Source: Acetobacter fallax (lineage in GTDB: Bacteria > Pseudomonadota > Alphaproteobacteria > Acetobacterales > Acetobacteraceae). Taken from it: a stretch of DNA of 64,000 bases. The stretch is taken from assembly GCF_011516735.1 (NCBI RefSeq), contig NZ_WOSX01000001.1:248001-312000 (forward strand). Reading direction: 5' to 3'. Shown in pieces: positions 34,827-43,442 of the stretch; the stretch's first letter is position 1, and every line of letters starts with the position of its first letter. The translations under genes were made by a program, and so were the position numbers. The notes beneath the pieces were generated by a model. That model saw only the letters and a program-made list of their open reading frames with translations. It was not told the DNA's origin and did no database searches.

Positions 34827-36311
34827 ATGTCTAAGCCGGTTCTTATCGTCGGCGCTGGACCTGTCGGCCTGACCATGGCCGCAGAACTGGCCCGTTACCG
34901 TGTGCCCGTGAGACTCATCGACAGATTGTCGACGCGCACCACTCAGTCCCGGGCGCTGGCCGTCTGGCCCCGAACCCTCGAACTGCTTGATATGGCGGGC
35001 TGTGCGGATGCTTTCGTGGCCGCCGGGCTGCACGCAAAAGCCGTTAGTATCCACTCCGGCAACAGGGTTCTCGCACGCATCCCGTTCGGGACGATCGCCT
35101 CTTTCTTCAATTATCTGCTGATGATTCCGCAGTCCGAGACTGAACGTCTGCTGGAGGATCATTTTCAGATTCTTGCCGGCACAGTCGAACGGGAGACCGA
35201 ACTGACGGATTTCGTCGACAGGAACGGGAGTGTTACCTGCACTCTCACGCATGCCGGAGGGGAAATTGAAACCATGGAGGCGGCCTGGCTCATCGGTTGC
35301 GATGGCGCGCACTCCTTCGTTCGGCGCAGACTGGGCGTTCCATTCGAGGGTGAAACCCTGCCAGCGGGTTTTGTCCTCGCCGATGTGCATGTCGCGGGTC
35401 TCACCGTCCCGCCGGACGAACCGGCGATTTTCTGGCACCCCGATGGGGCGGTCATGTTTTTTCCGATAGCGTCAGGCCGCTGCCGTATCATCGCCGATCT
35501 CGGATCGGTTCCTTTACATGCGCCTGATCTTGCGGAAATGCAGGCGCTTGTTAACCGGCGCGGTCCGGGCGGTGTCATCCTGTCCGATCCGGTGTGGTTG
35601 TCGGATTTTGGCGTCAATGAGCGCAGGGTCCGGGATTACCGCAAGGGTCGCGTATTCCTCGCGGGTGACGCGGCTCATATTCATAGCCCCGCCGGTGGCC
35701 AGGGGATGAACACGGGCATGCAGGATGCTTTCAATCTCGCCTGGAAGCTGGCGCTTGTTGAGCACCGGAAGGTTAGCGCGGGTCTGCTGGAGAGTTACAG
35801 CATCGAACGCAGCGCCGTCGCACGGCAGATCCTCTCGGATTCCGGCCATATGACCCAGGTTGCGTTACTTAAAAACCATCTGGTTCAGAGATTACGTAAT
35901 TTTATCGTAAGGAGAATTTTTAGCATCCCGATGATCCGTCATGCCATTGCCGGTCGGCTTTCCGGCGTCATGATCGGGTATCCTGACAGTCCTCTCAACG
36001 CGGGCTCTGCCAGAGGACTGCACGGCCCGGAACCGGGGCAGCGGTTTGTTGCCGGGTGCGGCTGTCGGGGAGGCGATACGCCTCGCTTTACACTCATTGC
36101 CAGAGACGATGCTGAAGCGCGGGCCATGATCGCGCGTCATTCCACATTGCTAAAATCTGAAGTGTGCCAGCCACCGGATGAAAACGGCATCTGGCTGGTA
36201 AGGCCGGATGGATACGTTGCGGCTGCCGCGCAAAGCCGGGCCTGGGCGGTGATCGACTCAGCCCTGACGAGGATGGCAGGGGTGCTCGGGCCAGTCGCAA
36301 AACATGGCTGA
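34827..36311 (+). CDS. FAD-dependent aromatic monooxygenase (PheA/TfdB type)
   Basis: A 494-residue group A flavoprotein monooxygenase. It has the N-terminal Rossmann motif VLIVGAGPVGLTMAAELAR (about 5-23), the middle DG motif CDGAHSFVRR (about 160) and the second FAD motif GDAAHIHSPAGGQGMNTGMQD (about 280-300). A short degenerate C-terminal region follows. Such enzymes use NADPH and oxygen to hydroxylate phenolic or polyketide rings; the substrate cannot be read from sequence. The ATG at 34827 gives MSKPVLIVG; a TTG seven codons earlier lies inside the inverted repeat and is rejected. No pathway neighbours are present. Confidence 0.82.
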   Translation: MSKPVLIVGAGPVGLTMAAELARYRVPVRLIDRLSTRTTQSRALAVWPRTLELLDMAGCADAFVAAGLHAKAVSIHSGNRVLARIPFGTIASFFNYLLMIPQSETERLLEDHFQILAGTVERETELTDFVDRNGSVTCTLTHAGGEIETMEAAWLIGCDGAHSFVRRRLGVPFEGETLPAGFVLADVHVAGLTVPPDEPAIFWHPDGAVMFFPIASGRCRIIADLGSVPLHAPDLAEMQALVNRRGPGGVILSDPVWLSDFGVNERRVRDYRKGRVFLAGDAAHIHSPAGGQGMNTGMQDAFNLAWKLALVEHRKVSAGLLESYSIERSAVARQILSDSGHMTQVALLKNHLVQRLRNFIVRRIFSIPMIRHAIAGRLSGVMIGYPDSPLNAGSARGLHGPEPGQRFVAGCGCRGGDTPRFTLIARDDAEARAMIARHSTLLKSEVCQPPDENGIWLVRPDGYVAAAAQSRAWAVIDSALTRMAGVLGPVAKHG

Positions 36312-36335
36312 TGAGGACTTGCGGAATACAAATCC

Positions 36336-36479
36336 ATGGCTTCCCGGGTAATCGAGGCCGGTGTCAGTGAGGATCTTCACTGGCTCGTCTCGGCTATTGA
36401 GGTAACTACCGGTTTCTCATACGGATCACCCGACGGCACGTTTTCCCGGCCAGACCAGATGCGTTTGCAACCGATATGA
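36336..36479 (+). CDS. small ORF of 47 codons, doubtful
   Basis: An ATG at 36336 opens 47 codons ending at a TGA at 36477-36479, between the monooxygenase and repeat copy 3. The product begins MASRVIEAGVSEDLHWL and matches nothing I know. There is no clear ribosome-binding site. It may be a remnant of a gene or a chance frame. Confidence 0.15.
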   Translation: MASRVIEAGVSEDLHWLVSAIEVTTGFSYGSPDGTFSRPDQMRLQPI

Positions 36480-36484
36480 TTAAC

Positions 36485-36555
36485 GCAATAAAACGGTTTT
36501 TGGAGGCCTGCGGTCTCTGGCGGGTTTCAGGGCGGTGCCCTGAGTCGGGGGATAC
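36485..36555 (+). repeat. modular intergenic repeat, copy 3 (diverged)
   Basis: AATAAAACGG, a GCC/GGTC-rich hairpin remnant and TTTCAGGGCGGTGCCCTGA parallel the central module found at 40.6 and 56.2 kb, with many substitutions. It lies immediately upstream of hisN and would be in its leader. Confidence 0.6.
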
Positions 36556-36572
36556 TCTGAAAGGCGCTTTTT

Positions 36573-37367
36573 GTGGCTCATGATTTTGATGTTCTGACTG
36601 AGACGGCGCTGGCTCTGGCGGATGTGGCGGGGACGGTGATTCGTCCTTATTTCCGTGTGCCGATCGGGAGTGATGACAAGGCGGATCAGAGCCCTGTCAC
36701 CATTGCGGACCGCATGGCGGAGCGGGTGATGCGGGCGGTTCTGGCGGAGCGGCATCCGGAGCATGGGATTCTGGGTGAGGAGTTCGGGCTGGACAATGAG
36801 GGGGCTGGCTATCGCTGGACGCTTGATCCGATTGACGGGACGCGGGCTTTCATTACGGGGCGTCCGGTTTTCGGGACGCTGATTGCGCTGACTTATGATG
36901 GGGAGCCGGTTCTGGGTGTGATTGACCAGCCGGTGACGGGTGAGCGGTGGCTGGGCGTTGCCGGGCGGCCAACGCTGTTTCGTTCGGCGGCGACGGGGGT
37001 CATGCGCCCGATCGGGACGCGCCGGTGCGCGGTCCTGGCGGATGCGGATCTGTCGTGCACATCCGTTGAAATGCTTGAAGACGCGCCGCGGCAGGTCTGG
37101 GGCAGGCTGAAAGACTCAGTAAAACGGGTCAGCTGGGGTGGCGACTGCTATGCCTACGGGCTTCTTGCCATGGGCTATATTGACGTGATTGCCGAGTGCG
37201 CGATGAAACCCTGGGACTGGGCGGCTCTGGTGCCGGTTGTCGAGGGGGCGGGCGGGCGGATGACGGACTGGAATGGCGATCCGCTGCGTGACGGGGGGGA
37301 TGGCACTGTTCTTGCTGTCGGCGATCCGGCGTTGCTGAACGATGCCGTGAAATGCCTCCGCGCCTGA
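36573..37367 (+). CDS. hisN: histidinol-phosphatase, inositol monophosphatase family (HisN type)
   Basis: A 264-residue Mg-dependent phosphatase. The inositol-monophosphatase motifs are complete: GEE at 68-70, DPIDGT at 85-90 and the WDWAAL segment near 210. Alphaproteobacteria use this family for the histidinol-phosphate phosphatase step of histidine synthesis, which is the most likely role. Dephosphorylation of inositol phosphate or another sugar phosphate is the alternative. It starts at GTG shortly after repeat copy 3 and lies 220 bases before serA. Confidence 0.82.
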   Translation: MAHDFDVLTETALALADVAGTVIRPYFRVPIGSDDKADQSPVTIADRMAERVMRAVLAERHPEHGILGEEFGLDNEGAGYRWTLDPIDGTRAFITGRPVFGTLIALTYDGEPVLGVIDQPVTGERWLGVAGRPTLFRSAATGVMRPIGTRRCAVLADADLSCTSVEMLEDAPRQVWGRLKDSVKRVSWGGDCYAYGLLAMGYIDVIAECAMKPWDWAALVPVVEGAGGRMTDWNGDPLRDGGDGTVLAVGDPALLNDAVKCLRA

Positions 37368-37587
37368 CGGCGCTCTGCGTTGCATTCCGGCGGCCTCTGA
37401 TTTCCGCCTGTCGGGAAACGTGCTATGGCACCGGTCCCGCGATCAGGCTCGTTCTCAGGTAGCCGGGGCCGGGCGTGCGCGCTCCGGACTGCGCGGAAAT
37501 ACGCCAGCCTTGCCTTCCGGCAGGCTCACTTTCAACCGGGCCGGGCCAGCAATGCCGGGACCGCCGTAACTGCTACGAGCAAACTGA

Positions 37588-38841
37588 ATGATTCCACATC
37601 TGTCTCTGCCGAAGGATAAAATCCGTATTCTGCTTCTGGAGGGTGTGCATGACAGTGCCGTCGCTCTTCTGAAAGCGAGCGGCTATGAGAATGTGACGCG
37701 TCACAAAGGCGCTCTTGAAGGCGATGCGCTGCGCCACGCGCTTGAAGGCGTTCATGTCGTCGGCATCCGGTCGCGGACGCAGCTGACACGAGAAGTCATT
37801 GAGGGTGCTGACAGGCTTTTTGCGATCGGCTGTTTCTGCATTGGCACCAATCAGGTGAATCTCGACGCGGCCCGCGAGGGGGGCGTTCCGGTTTTCAACG
37901 CGCCGTTCAGCAATACCCGTTCAGTGGCCGAACTGGTCATGGGCGAGATTGTGATGCTGATGCGTCGTATCTTTCCGCGTTCTGCTGGCTGCCATGAAGG
38001 CCGCTGGGACAAATCGGCGACGAACAGCTGGGAAGTGCGCGGCAAGACGCTGGGTATTGTCGGTTATGGCTCGATCGGGTCGCAGCTTTCCGTTCTGGCC
38101 GAAGCCTTTGGCATGCGGGTGCTTTATTACGATGTGATCGACAAGCTTGGTCATGGAAACGCGATGGCCTGTGACACGCTGGAAAATCTGCTGGCTGAGA
38201 GTGATGTTGTGAGCCTGCATGTGCCGCAGCTTCCGACGACGGCGAATATGATCGGTCGTGAGCAGATCAGGCAGATGAAGCAGGGATCGTTCCTGATCAA
38301 CAACGCGCGTGGCAATGTGGTTGATCTGGAAGCGGCGGCTGAGGCTCTGAAATCCGGGCATCTTCTGGGTGCGGCGATCGATGTGTTTCCGAAGGAGCCG
38401 AAGGGTCCGGGCGACCGGTTTGTCTCGCCGCTTCAGGAAATCGACAACGTGATTCTGTCGCCGCATATCGGCGGTTCGACGGCTGAGGCGCAGGAGCGGA
38501 TTGGCGTTGAGGTCGCCCGCAAGCTGGTGGAATATTCGGATATCGGCTCGACGCTGGGTGCGGTGAATTTCCCGAGCGTGCAGCTTCCTCAGAGTCCGCG
38601 TGGCACGCGCTTCATGCATGTTCACCGCAATGTTCCGGGGATCATGTCGAAGATCAACGAGCTGTTTCTGCGTGAAGGCTGCAATGTCACGGCGCAGTAT
38701 CTGCAGACGGATGGCGAGATCGGTTATGTGGTCGTTGACGCCGAGACGGCAGGCGACACGGACAAGGACAATCGCCTTCTGGAGATGCTGCGTGATCTGG
38801 ACGGCACGGTTCGGGCGCGTCTGCTTTACCAGGGCAGCTGA
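37588..38841 (+). CDS. serA: D-3-phosphoglycerate dehydrogenase SerA
   Basis: SerA oxidises 3-phosphoglycerate to open the serine pathway. The 417-residue product has the catalytic domain split around an NAD-binding fold with GYGSIG (159-164), the catalytic His in SPHIGGST (near 297) and a C-terminal ACT domain (about 345-417) for serine feedback. This is the E. coli-like short form, without the long intervening domain of many bacterial SerA proteins. The 220-base leader holds no recognised riboswitch. comM follows after 21 bases. Confidence 0.95.
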   Translation: MIPHLSLPKDKIRILLLEGVHDSAVALLKASGYENVTRHKGALEGDALRHALEGVHVVGIRSRTQLTREVIEGADRLFAIGCFCIGTNQVNLDAAREGGVPVFNAPFSNTRSVAELVMGEIVMLMRRIFPRSAGCHEGRWDKSATNSWEVRGKTLGIVGYGSIGSQLSVLAEAFGMRVLYYDVIDKLGHGNAMACDTLENLLAESDVVSLHVPQLPTTANMIGREQIRQMKQGSFLINNARGNVVDLEAAAEALKSGHLLGAAIDVFPKEPKGPGDRFVSPLQEIDNVILSPHIGGSTAEAQERIGVEVARKLVEYSDIGSTLGAVNFPSVQLPQSPRGTRFMHVHRNVPGIMSKINELFLREGCNVTAQYLQTDGEIGYVVVDAETAGDTDKDNRLLEMLRDLDGTVRARLLYQGS

Positions 38842-38862
38842 CGACCGGAGTTTGCGGGCGCG

Positions 38863-40362
38863 ATGATTAACACGCGCGTCCGCGCTTTCACATTTTCGGG
38901 CATTGAGGCCATTCCGGTCTGGGTTGAAGTCCAGATTGCGAATGGTCTGCCTGCGTTTCTGATTGTCGGGCTTCCTGACAAGGCGGTTGGCGAGGCCCGG
39001 GAACGGGTTCGGGCGGCGCTGACATCCATGGGGCTGGCGCTGCCGCCGAAGCGCATTCTCGTCAATCTTGTTCCGGCGGACCTTCTGAAGGAAGGCTCGC
39101 ATTTCGATCTTCCGATTGCACTTGCGGTTCTTGCCGCGATGGAAATCGTGTCGATTGAGGAACTGGGGCGATATGCGGTGCTTGGCGAGCTTTCGCTGGA
39201 TGGCCGCATCAATCGTGTTGCCGGTGTGATCTCCGCTTCCATGGCCGCGGCCACCATGAAGCTCGGGCTGATCTGTCCGGCTGTTCAGGGGACCGAGGCG
39301 CTTTTTGGCGGGAGTCGGGATATTCTGCCTGCGCCGGATCTGACGACACTGGTCAATCATTTTCGTGGTTTGCAGATTATCTCGCCGCCGGAGTTTTCGC
39401 CGGATCACGAACTGCTTCCGGCTGGCCCGGACATGGCGGATGTCAAGGGCATGGAGGTTGCACGCCGGGCTCTTGAGATCGCGGCGGCTGGTGGTCATTC
39501 GCTGCTGATGTCGGGGCCGCCGGGGTCGGGCAAGTCGATGCTTGCCGCGCGGCTTCCGGGGCTTCTGCCGACTCTCACACCGGACGAATCCCGCGAAGTG
39601 ACCCGGATTTACAGCGCGGCCGGGCTGATTTCCGATGACGGACCGCTCCGGCGGCCGCCCTTCAGGGATCCGCACCATTCGGCCAGTCAGCCTGCGCTGG
39701 TGGGTGGCGGCGCGCGTGCGAAGCCGGGGGAAATCAGCCTTGCCCATCGTGGTGTGCTTTTCCTTGACGAGCTGCCGGAATTCTCGCGGCAGGCGATTGA
39801 GTCGCTGCGGCAGCCGCTGGAAACCGGGCAGACCACGATTGCGAGGGCTGCGGCGCACATCACCTATCCTGCGCGGTTTCAGCTTGTCGCGGCGATGAAT
39901 CCCTGCCGCTGCGGGTATCTTGGAGACGCGTCCCGCGAATGTCGGAAAGCGCCGCGCTGCGGAGAGGATTATCTTGGCCGCCTTTCCGGCCCGCTGCTGG
40001 ACCGGATTGATCTCTGGGTCAGCGTTCAGCCGCTGTCGCCGCTTGATCTGATGGTTGCGCCGGCGGGGGAGAGTTCTTCGGTGATTGCGACACGTGTTGT
40101 CACGGCGCGGGTTCAGCAGCATCTGCGCGGGCAGTCTGAGCGGAATGCCGAGGCGTCCCCGGATGGTTTCGATCTGGATGCTGAGGCGAAGGCTGTGCTT
40201 GGAGATGCGGCGCGAAAACTGCGTCTTTCGGCGCGTGGATTTACGCGGCTGCTTCGCGTGGCCCGGACGATTGCCGATCTGGAGAGCTCGGAGCCTGTTC
40301 AGGCGCAGCATGTTGCTGAAGCGGTGAGCTTTCGTCACCGGAGTTATACCGGCGCGAGCTGA
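38863..40362 (+). CDS. comM: ComM/YifB-family Mg-chelatase-like AAA+ ATPase
   Basis: A 499-residue AAA+ protein. It has an N-terminal ChlI-like domain (about 20-145), Walker A GPPGSGKS (218-225), Walker B LFLDELPEF near 300, and a C-terminal Mg-chelatase domain with the CRCGYLGD cysteine motif near 350. ComM is a hexameric helicase that promotes branch migration during natural transformation, and homologues are widespread in non-competent species too. It sits 21 bases after serA. Downstream is repeat copy 4. Confidence 0.92.
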   Translation: MINTRVRAFTFSGIEAIPVWVEVQIANGLPAFLIVGLPDKAVGEARERVRAALTSMGLALPPKRILVNLVPADLLKEGSHFDLPIALAVLAAMEIVSIEELGRYAVLGELSLDGRINRVAGVISASMAAATMKLGLICPAVQGTEALFGGSRDILPAPDLTTLVNHFRGLQIISPPEFSPDHELLPAGPDMADVKGMEVARRALEIAAAGGHSLLMSGPPGSGKSMLAARLPGLLPTLTPDESREVTRIYSAAGLISDDGPLRRPPFRDPHHSASQPALVGGGARAKPGEISLAHRGVLFLDELPEFSRQAIESLRQPLETGQTTIARAAAHITYPARFQLVAAMNPCRCGYLGDASRECRKAPRCGEDYLGRLSGPLLDRIDLWVSVQPLSPLDLMVAPAGESSSVIATRVVTARVQQHLRGQSERNAEASPDGFDLDAEAKAVLGDAARKLRLSARGFTRLLRVARTIADLESSEPVQAQHVAEAVSFRHRSYTGAS

Positions 40363-40435
40363 GGCTGACACCCGGGGCGGGGTTCTGTCGTTATCAGGTG
40401 CCGACGCATTCTCAGGCCTTTGCACGTGATGACCA

Positions 40436-40730
40436 TCAAGGGTCGCAGACCTTTGGAAAGGCTCTGTTGTCGTGACGTGTTTATCTGTGATTTTTCAAAG
40501 GGTTAGCAGAATCCGGGCTCTGCCCGAACCCGGCAGGGACCGCAGGCCCCTGCACCCCGATTTATTTATAATAAAATGGTTTCCAAAGGTCTGTGACCTT
40601 TGGTGGGTTCCAGGGCAAAGCCCTGCGAAGGAGCCAACACTTAACGACAACAGAGCCTTTGGAAACCGGCCTGTTACTCAACAGATTGGCGTGAAGGGGT
40701 CTGCGACCTTTTCCGGGTACGGGCCTTTCT
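40436..40730 (+). repeat. modular intergenic repeat, copy 4 (longest form)
   Basis: It fills most of the 490-base gap between comM and csbD. Modules in order are a partial GACCTTTGG unit, GGGCTCTGCCCGAACCCGG with CCCCTGCACCCCG, AATAAAATGGTTTCCAAAGG with the hairpin CCAAAGGTC/GACCTTTGG, and CAGGGC/GCCCTG. GGAGCCAACACTTAACGACA and ACAGATTGGCGTGAAGGGGT complete it. Copy 7 near 56.2 kb has the same order, so this is probably the complete element. Confidence 0.85.
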
Positions 40731-40792
40731 TCATGACGGTCAGTTTTTGTGCGGGCTGGTATGACACCGGCATCTGACAGACCGGACAAACA

Positions 40793-40826
40793 AAAACGCG
40801 GGACCGGTTAGCCGGCCCCGCGTTTT
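40793..40826 (-). terminator. rho-independent terminator of csbD
   Basis: Read on the minus strand, AAAACGCGGGGCCGG and CCGGTCCCGCGTTTT form a 15-bp stem with one G-T pair and a 4-base loop, ending in a T-rich tail. It begins about 25 bases after the csbD stop. Confidence 0.9.
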
Positions 40827-40851
40827 CGGGAAGTTTACCTGACGGGAACCA

Positions 40852-41031
40852 TCAGACGTCGTTGATGGTGCCTTTGACCTTGCCCTTCAGGTCTTCCGCG
40901 TGGCCTTTGAGCTGCTGGGCCTTGCCTTTTGCCTCAAGCTCGGTGTCGTTTGTGGCTTTGCCGATAGTTTCTTTGGCGCTGCCTACGACTTTATCGCCTG
41001 CGCCTTTAAGTTTGTCGGTAAATTCACCCAT
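40852..41031 (-). CDS. CsbD-family stress protein
   Basis: A 59-residue, highly charged protein of the CsbD family. It starts MGEFTDKLKGAGDKVVGSAK and continues with the Lys/Glu-rich repeats typical of the family (KGKAQQLKG, EDLKGKVKG). CsbD proteins are small, largely helical and induced under general stress; their molecular role is unknown. An ideal AGGAGG lies 8 bases upstream of the ATG and a strong terminator lies downstream, so it is a well-expressed single-gene unit. It faces the end of comM across repeat copy 4. Confidence 0.9.
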   Translation of the reverse strand: MGEFTDKLKGAGDKVVGSAKETIGKATNDTELEAKGKAQQLKGHAEDLKGKVKGTINDV

Positions 41032-41227
41032 TGTGGTGTCCTCCTGATACAGGGTCCGCCGTGACGAAGGCCCTTTGCATAAGAAACGTATGCGGGGCGC
41101 TCAGGTTCACAGACCCTGATAAAAAAACGTCTCATGACGCTGTTTCAAAAGTTTTTATGCGGTGTGAAGATCCTTCGCAGGAGGGATGACCGGTATGTGT
41201 TTCCGGGCGCCTGGGCGGAGTGGTCTT

Positions 41228-41878
41228 TCAGCCTGTGACGGGATTTTTGCCGGATGGCCCCTTCCCTTCTTCGGAGGCGCGCCAGAGATACCACGCGGCG
41301 ACGGAACGCCAGGGTGAGAAGCATGCGGTGACCTGGGCCAGCTGGCGGGGCCGCAGCCGGACCTCCTGACGTTTCAGTTTGCGCCAGCCTTCACCGATGC
41401 CGAAATCATCCACTGGCATGATGTCAGGTTTTCCAAGTGTAAAGATCAGCAACATTTCCACGGTCCAGCGACCGATTCCACGGAGGCTGGTCAGGTGCGC
41501 GATCAGGTCTTCATCGTCCATGGCTTCTGCCCCGGCCCGCGATGGCACGATGCCGTCGAGACGCGCCTGAGCGAGGCCCTGGACGGTCACGATTTTCCGT
41601 GCGGAGAGGCCGCAGGCCCGCAAGGTTTCGAAGGAATATGAGAGGAGTTCGCCGGGTGACGGGCAGCGATCGTCCGACAGGGCTTTGAGTCGCCCCAGGA
41701 TCGCGGCGGCGGCACGGCCATGGAGCTGCTGATAAAGCACGGCTCTTATCAGTGCTTCGTAAGGCTCGCCTGTCTGATCGGGCTCCAGCCGACATCGTCC
41801 GGTTCGCTCGATCAGGGCCGCGAAATCCGGATCGGCCGCGGACAGAAAATATTCCGCAGGGTGAGGAGAAGCTGTCAT
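41228..41878 (-). CDS. DNA-3-methyladenine glycosylase II (AlkA-like)
   Basis: A 216-residue HhH-GPD base-excision glycosylase. The helix-hairpin-helix LRGIGRWTVEML is at about 132-143 and the catalytic aspartate is in MPVDDFG (157-158). The first region (QQLHGRAA near 50) has the usual fold contacts. It lacks the N-terminal extra domain of E. coli AlkA and resembles the shorter alphaproteobacterial and yeast Mag1-like form. It should remove 3-methyladenine and related lesions. It stands alone between csbD and the TonB-like gene. Confidence 0.85.
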   Translation of the reverse strand: MTASPHPAEYFLSAADPDFAALIERTGRCRLEPDQTGEPYEALIRAVLYQQLHGRAAAAILGRLKALSDDRCPSPGELLSYSFETLRACGLSARKIVTVQGLAQARLDGIVPSRAGAEAMDDEDLIAHLTSLRGIGRWTVEMLLIFTLGKPDIMPVDDFGIGEGWRKLKRQEVRLRPRQLAQVTACFSPWRSVAAWYLWRASEEGKGPSGKNPVTG

Positions 41879-42292
41879 CGGCGATCATGCTCCGATACCG
41901 GAAACCGGGACAGAGCTATCTTCATCGGGCGACCTGTCATGATTGTTTTTTTCCTTCATGCTGGCCGCTACACCCGGTAGACGCTATCACATGACCGGGA
42001 CCACTACTCTGAGCCGGAACGGGCGACCTGAACGATACGTTCTGTCACCTCTCTGTCTTGCCTGGCAGGGTGGTCAGACTGCCGTGCCAGTGGCAGAATT
42101 GCGTGCCTGTATCTGGTGCCGGACTGGTGCCTGTTCTGTTTTCCCGGAGACTGACCCAACTCCATGACGGTGTCACAAAGGCCTCCTGCAGGGTCCGGGG
42201 AAAGGAAAGAACCGGTTATCGTTCCTTCATCGGGCATGGAACGGGTGTTTTCTGCCCGGACAGCGGCCAGGAAACCACCGGAGAGCGATCCG
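41879..42292. other. intergenic region before the TonB-like gene
   Basis: About 410 bases. The TonB-like frame is open from 42164, but a convincing start is at 42293, so most of this stretch is treated as leader. No repeat copy, RNA gene or strong palindrome was seen. Confidence 0.4.
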
Positions 42293-43321
42293 ATGCGGCC
42301 TGGCCTGGGGCCGGCTCTGGTCGAGCGTGGACCGGGGGTGCGCCGTCTGCGTCCGGCGAAAACGCCGATGACGCCGCGTCAGGTTTTTGCTGATCCTGAT
42401 CTGATTCCCGTCATTCTTCTGTCTCTTCTGCTTCACCTCGCCTTGCTGACGGTGGCCATTCTGCTTGCGGCTCATCATCGCCCCCGGGGGAATCCGCAAT
42501 CTCCTGAAACCGGCTCGGTTGACATGATGTTCGTTACCCCGCCGGCGCAGAGCGGGATGAAGGGCGAGCGCTCTCCTGATCAGGCCGGTGGCACGGATTC
42601 GCCGAAATCATCGCAGAGCAGCAATGCCCAGCCGGAAGAGTCCGAGGCATCGGCGGGGGCTGCGAAGCCGACCACGGAGCCGCCTGCGGCGCCTCCGATT
42701 CCCGAGGCGCCGGCGGATGAGAACTATCCGAAACCGACCAATGAGACGGCTCCGGTCAATCCTGCATCGACCGATGCCGGTCAGGGCAGCAAGAAGGCGG
42801 CGAAGCAGACGGCCAGCCGGCAGTCAGTGAAGCATGAGCAGCACAGGCAGCGGGCGCCCTCCCCGTTCGATTCGCCGATGGATCTGTCCTTCGACCAGTC
42901 CTCCGCGCCGCGTCGTTCCCGGCGCGGACGATCTGGCGGTTCCGGCGGCCCGATTGATCTCTCGATCGGACCGATGATCCAGAACGGGCAGCTCAACGCG
43001 CCGTTTGCGACCCGGAGCACGACGAAAGGCGTCAGTGACGATTACAGCGCCGATGTGGACCGCTGGATCCGGCGGCACATGTATTATCCTGAGGAAGCGG
43101 CGCGAAACGGGGAGGAAGGGCCTTCTTCGGTTCATGTGGTGATTGATCGTCAGGGACGTGTGCGTTTTGTGCGGCTGACCAACCAGTCCGGGTCGTATGA
43201 ACTCGACGCATCGACGACGGGCATGTTCCATGGGGCGCAGTTGCCGCCGGTTCCGCCTGATATTCCGGGGGACCACTTCGATCTGGATGTGACGATCAAC
43301 TATATTCTGATCCGTCACTGA
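42293..43321 (+). CDS. TonB-family energy-transducer-like protein
   Basis: A 342-residue protein with one membrane segment (about 38-62 from this start, PVILLSLLLHLALLTVAILLA). A long Pro/Ser/Glu-rich periplasmic stretch follows, then a C-terminal TonB-like domain (about 255-342, with YYPEEAARNGEEG and VVIDRQGRV). TonB proteins couple the proton gradient to outer-membrane receptors. The ATG at 42293 has GGAGAG upstream; the frame extends to 42164 without such a site. No exbB or exbD is adjacent, and the soluble domain is unlike classical TonB, so it may serve a special receptor. Confidence 0.75.
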   Translation: MRPGLGPALVERGPGVRRLRPAKTPMTPRQVFADPDLIPVILLSLLLHLALLTVAILLAAHHRPRGNPQSPETGSVDMMFVTPPAQSGMKGERSPDQAGGTDSPKSSQSSNAQPEESEASAGAAKPTTEPPAAPPIPEAPADENYPKPTNETAPVNPASTDAGQGSKKAAKQTASRQSVKHEQHRQRAPSPFDSPMDLSFDQSSAPRRSRRGRSGGSGGPIDLSIGPMIQNGQLNAPFATRSTTKGVSDDYSADVDRWIRRHMYYPEEAARNGEEGPSSVHVVIDRQGRVRFVRLTNQSGSYELDASTTGMFHGAQLPPVPPDIPGDHFDLDVTINYILIRH

Positions 43322-43442
43322 AGCTGACTGGTCTGCGATTACGGCGGCGGGACATTTTTTCCTGAACAGTCCTGAACGAAGGTCGCTCTGACGATCCGGA
43401 CGTGTACGGTGCGGGATCGGCTGATTCGGAGGAAGCAGAACT

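Noticed and set aside
37921..40425. 834-codon open frame on - across serA and comM
   Set aside because: Arg/Asn/His/Gln-rich sequence antisense to two intact genes with clear motifs; it is a by-product of codon bias.
41183..41320. Short + frame beginning after GGAGGG near 41,183
   Set aside because: The purine run is too close to its ATG and the frame is antisense to the 3' end of the glycosylase gene.
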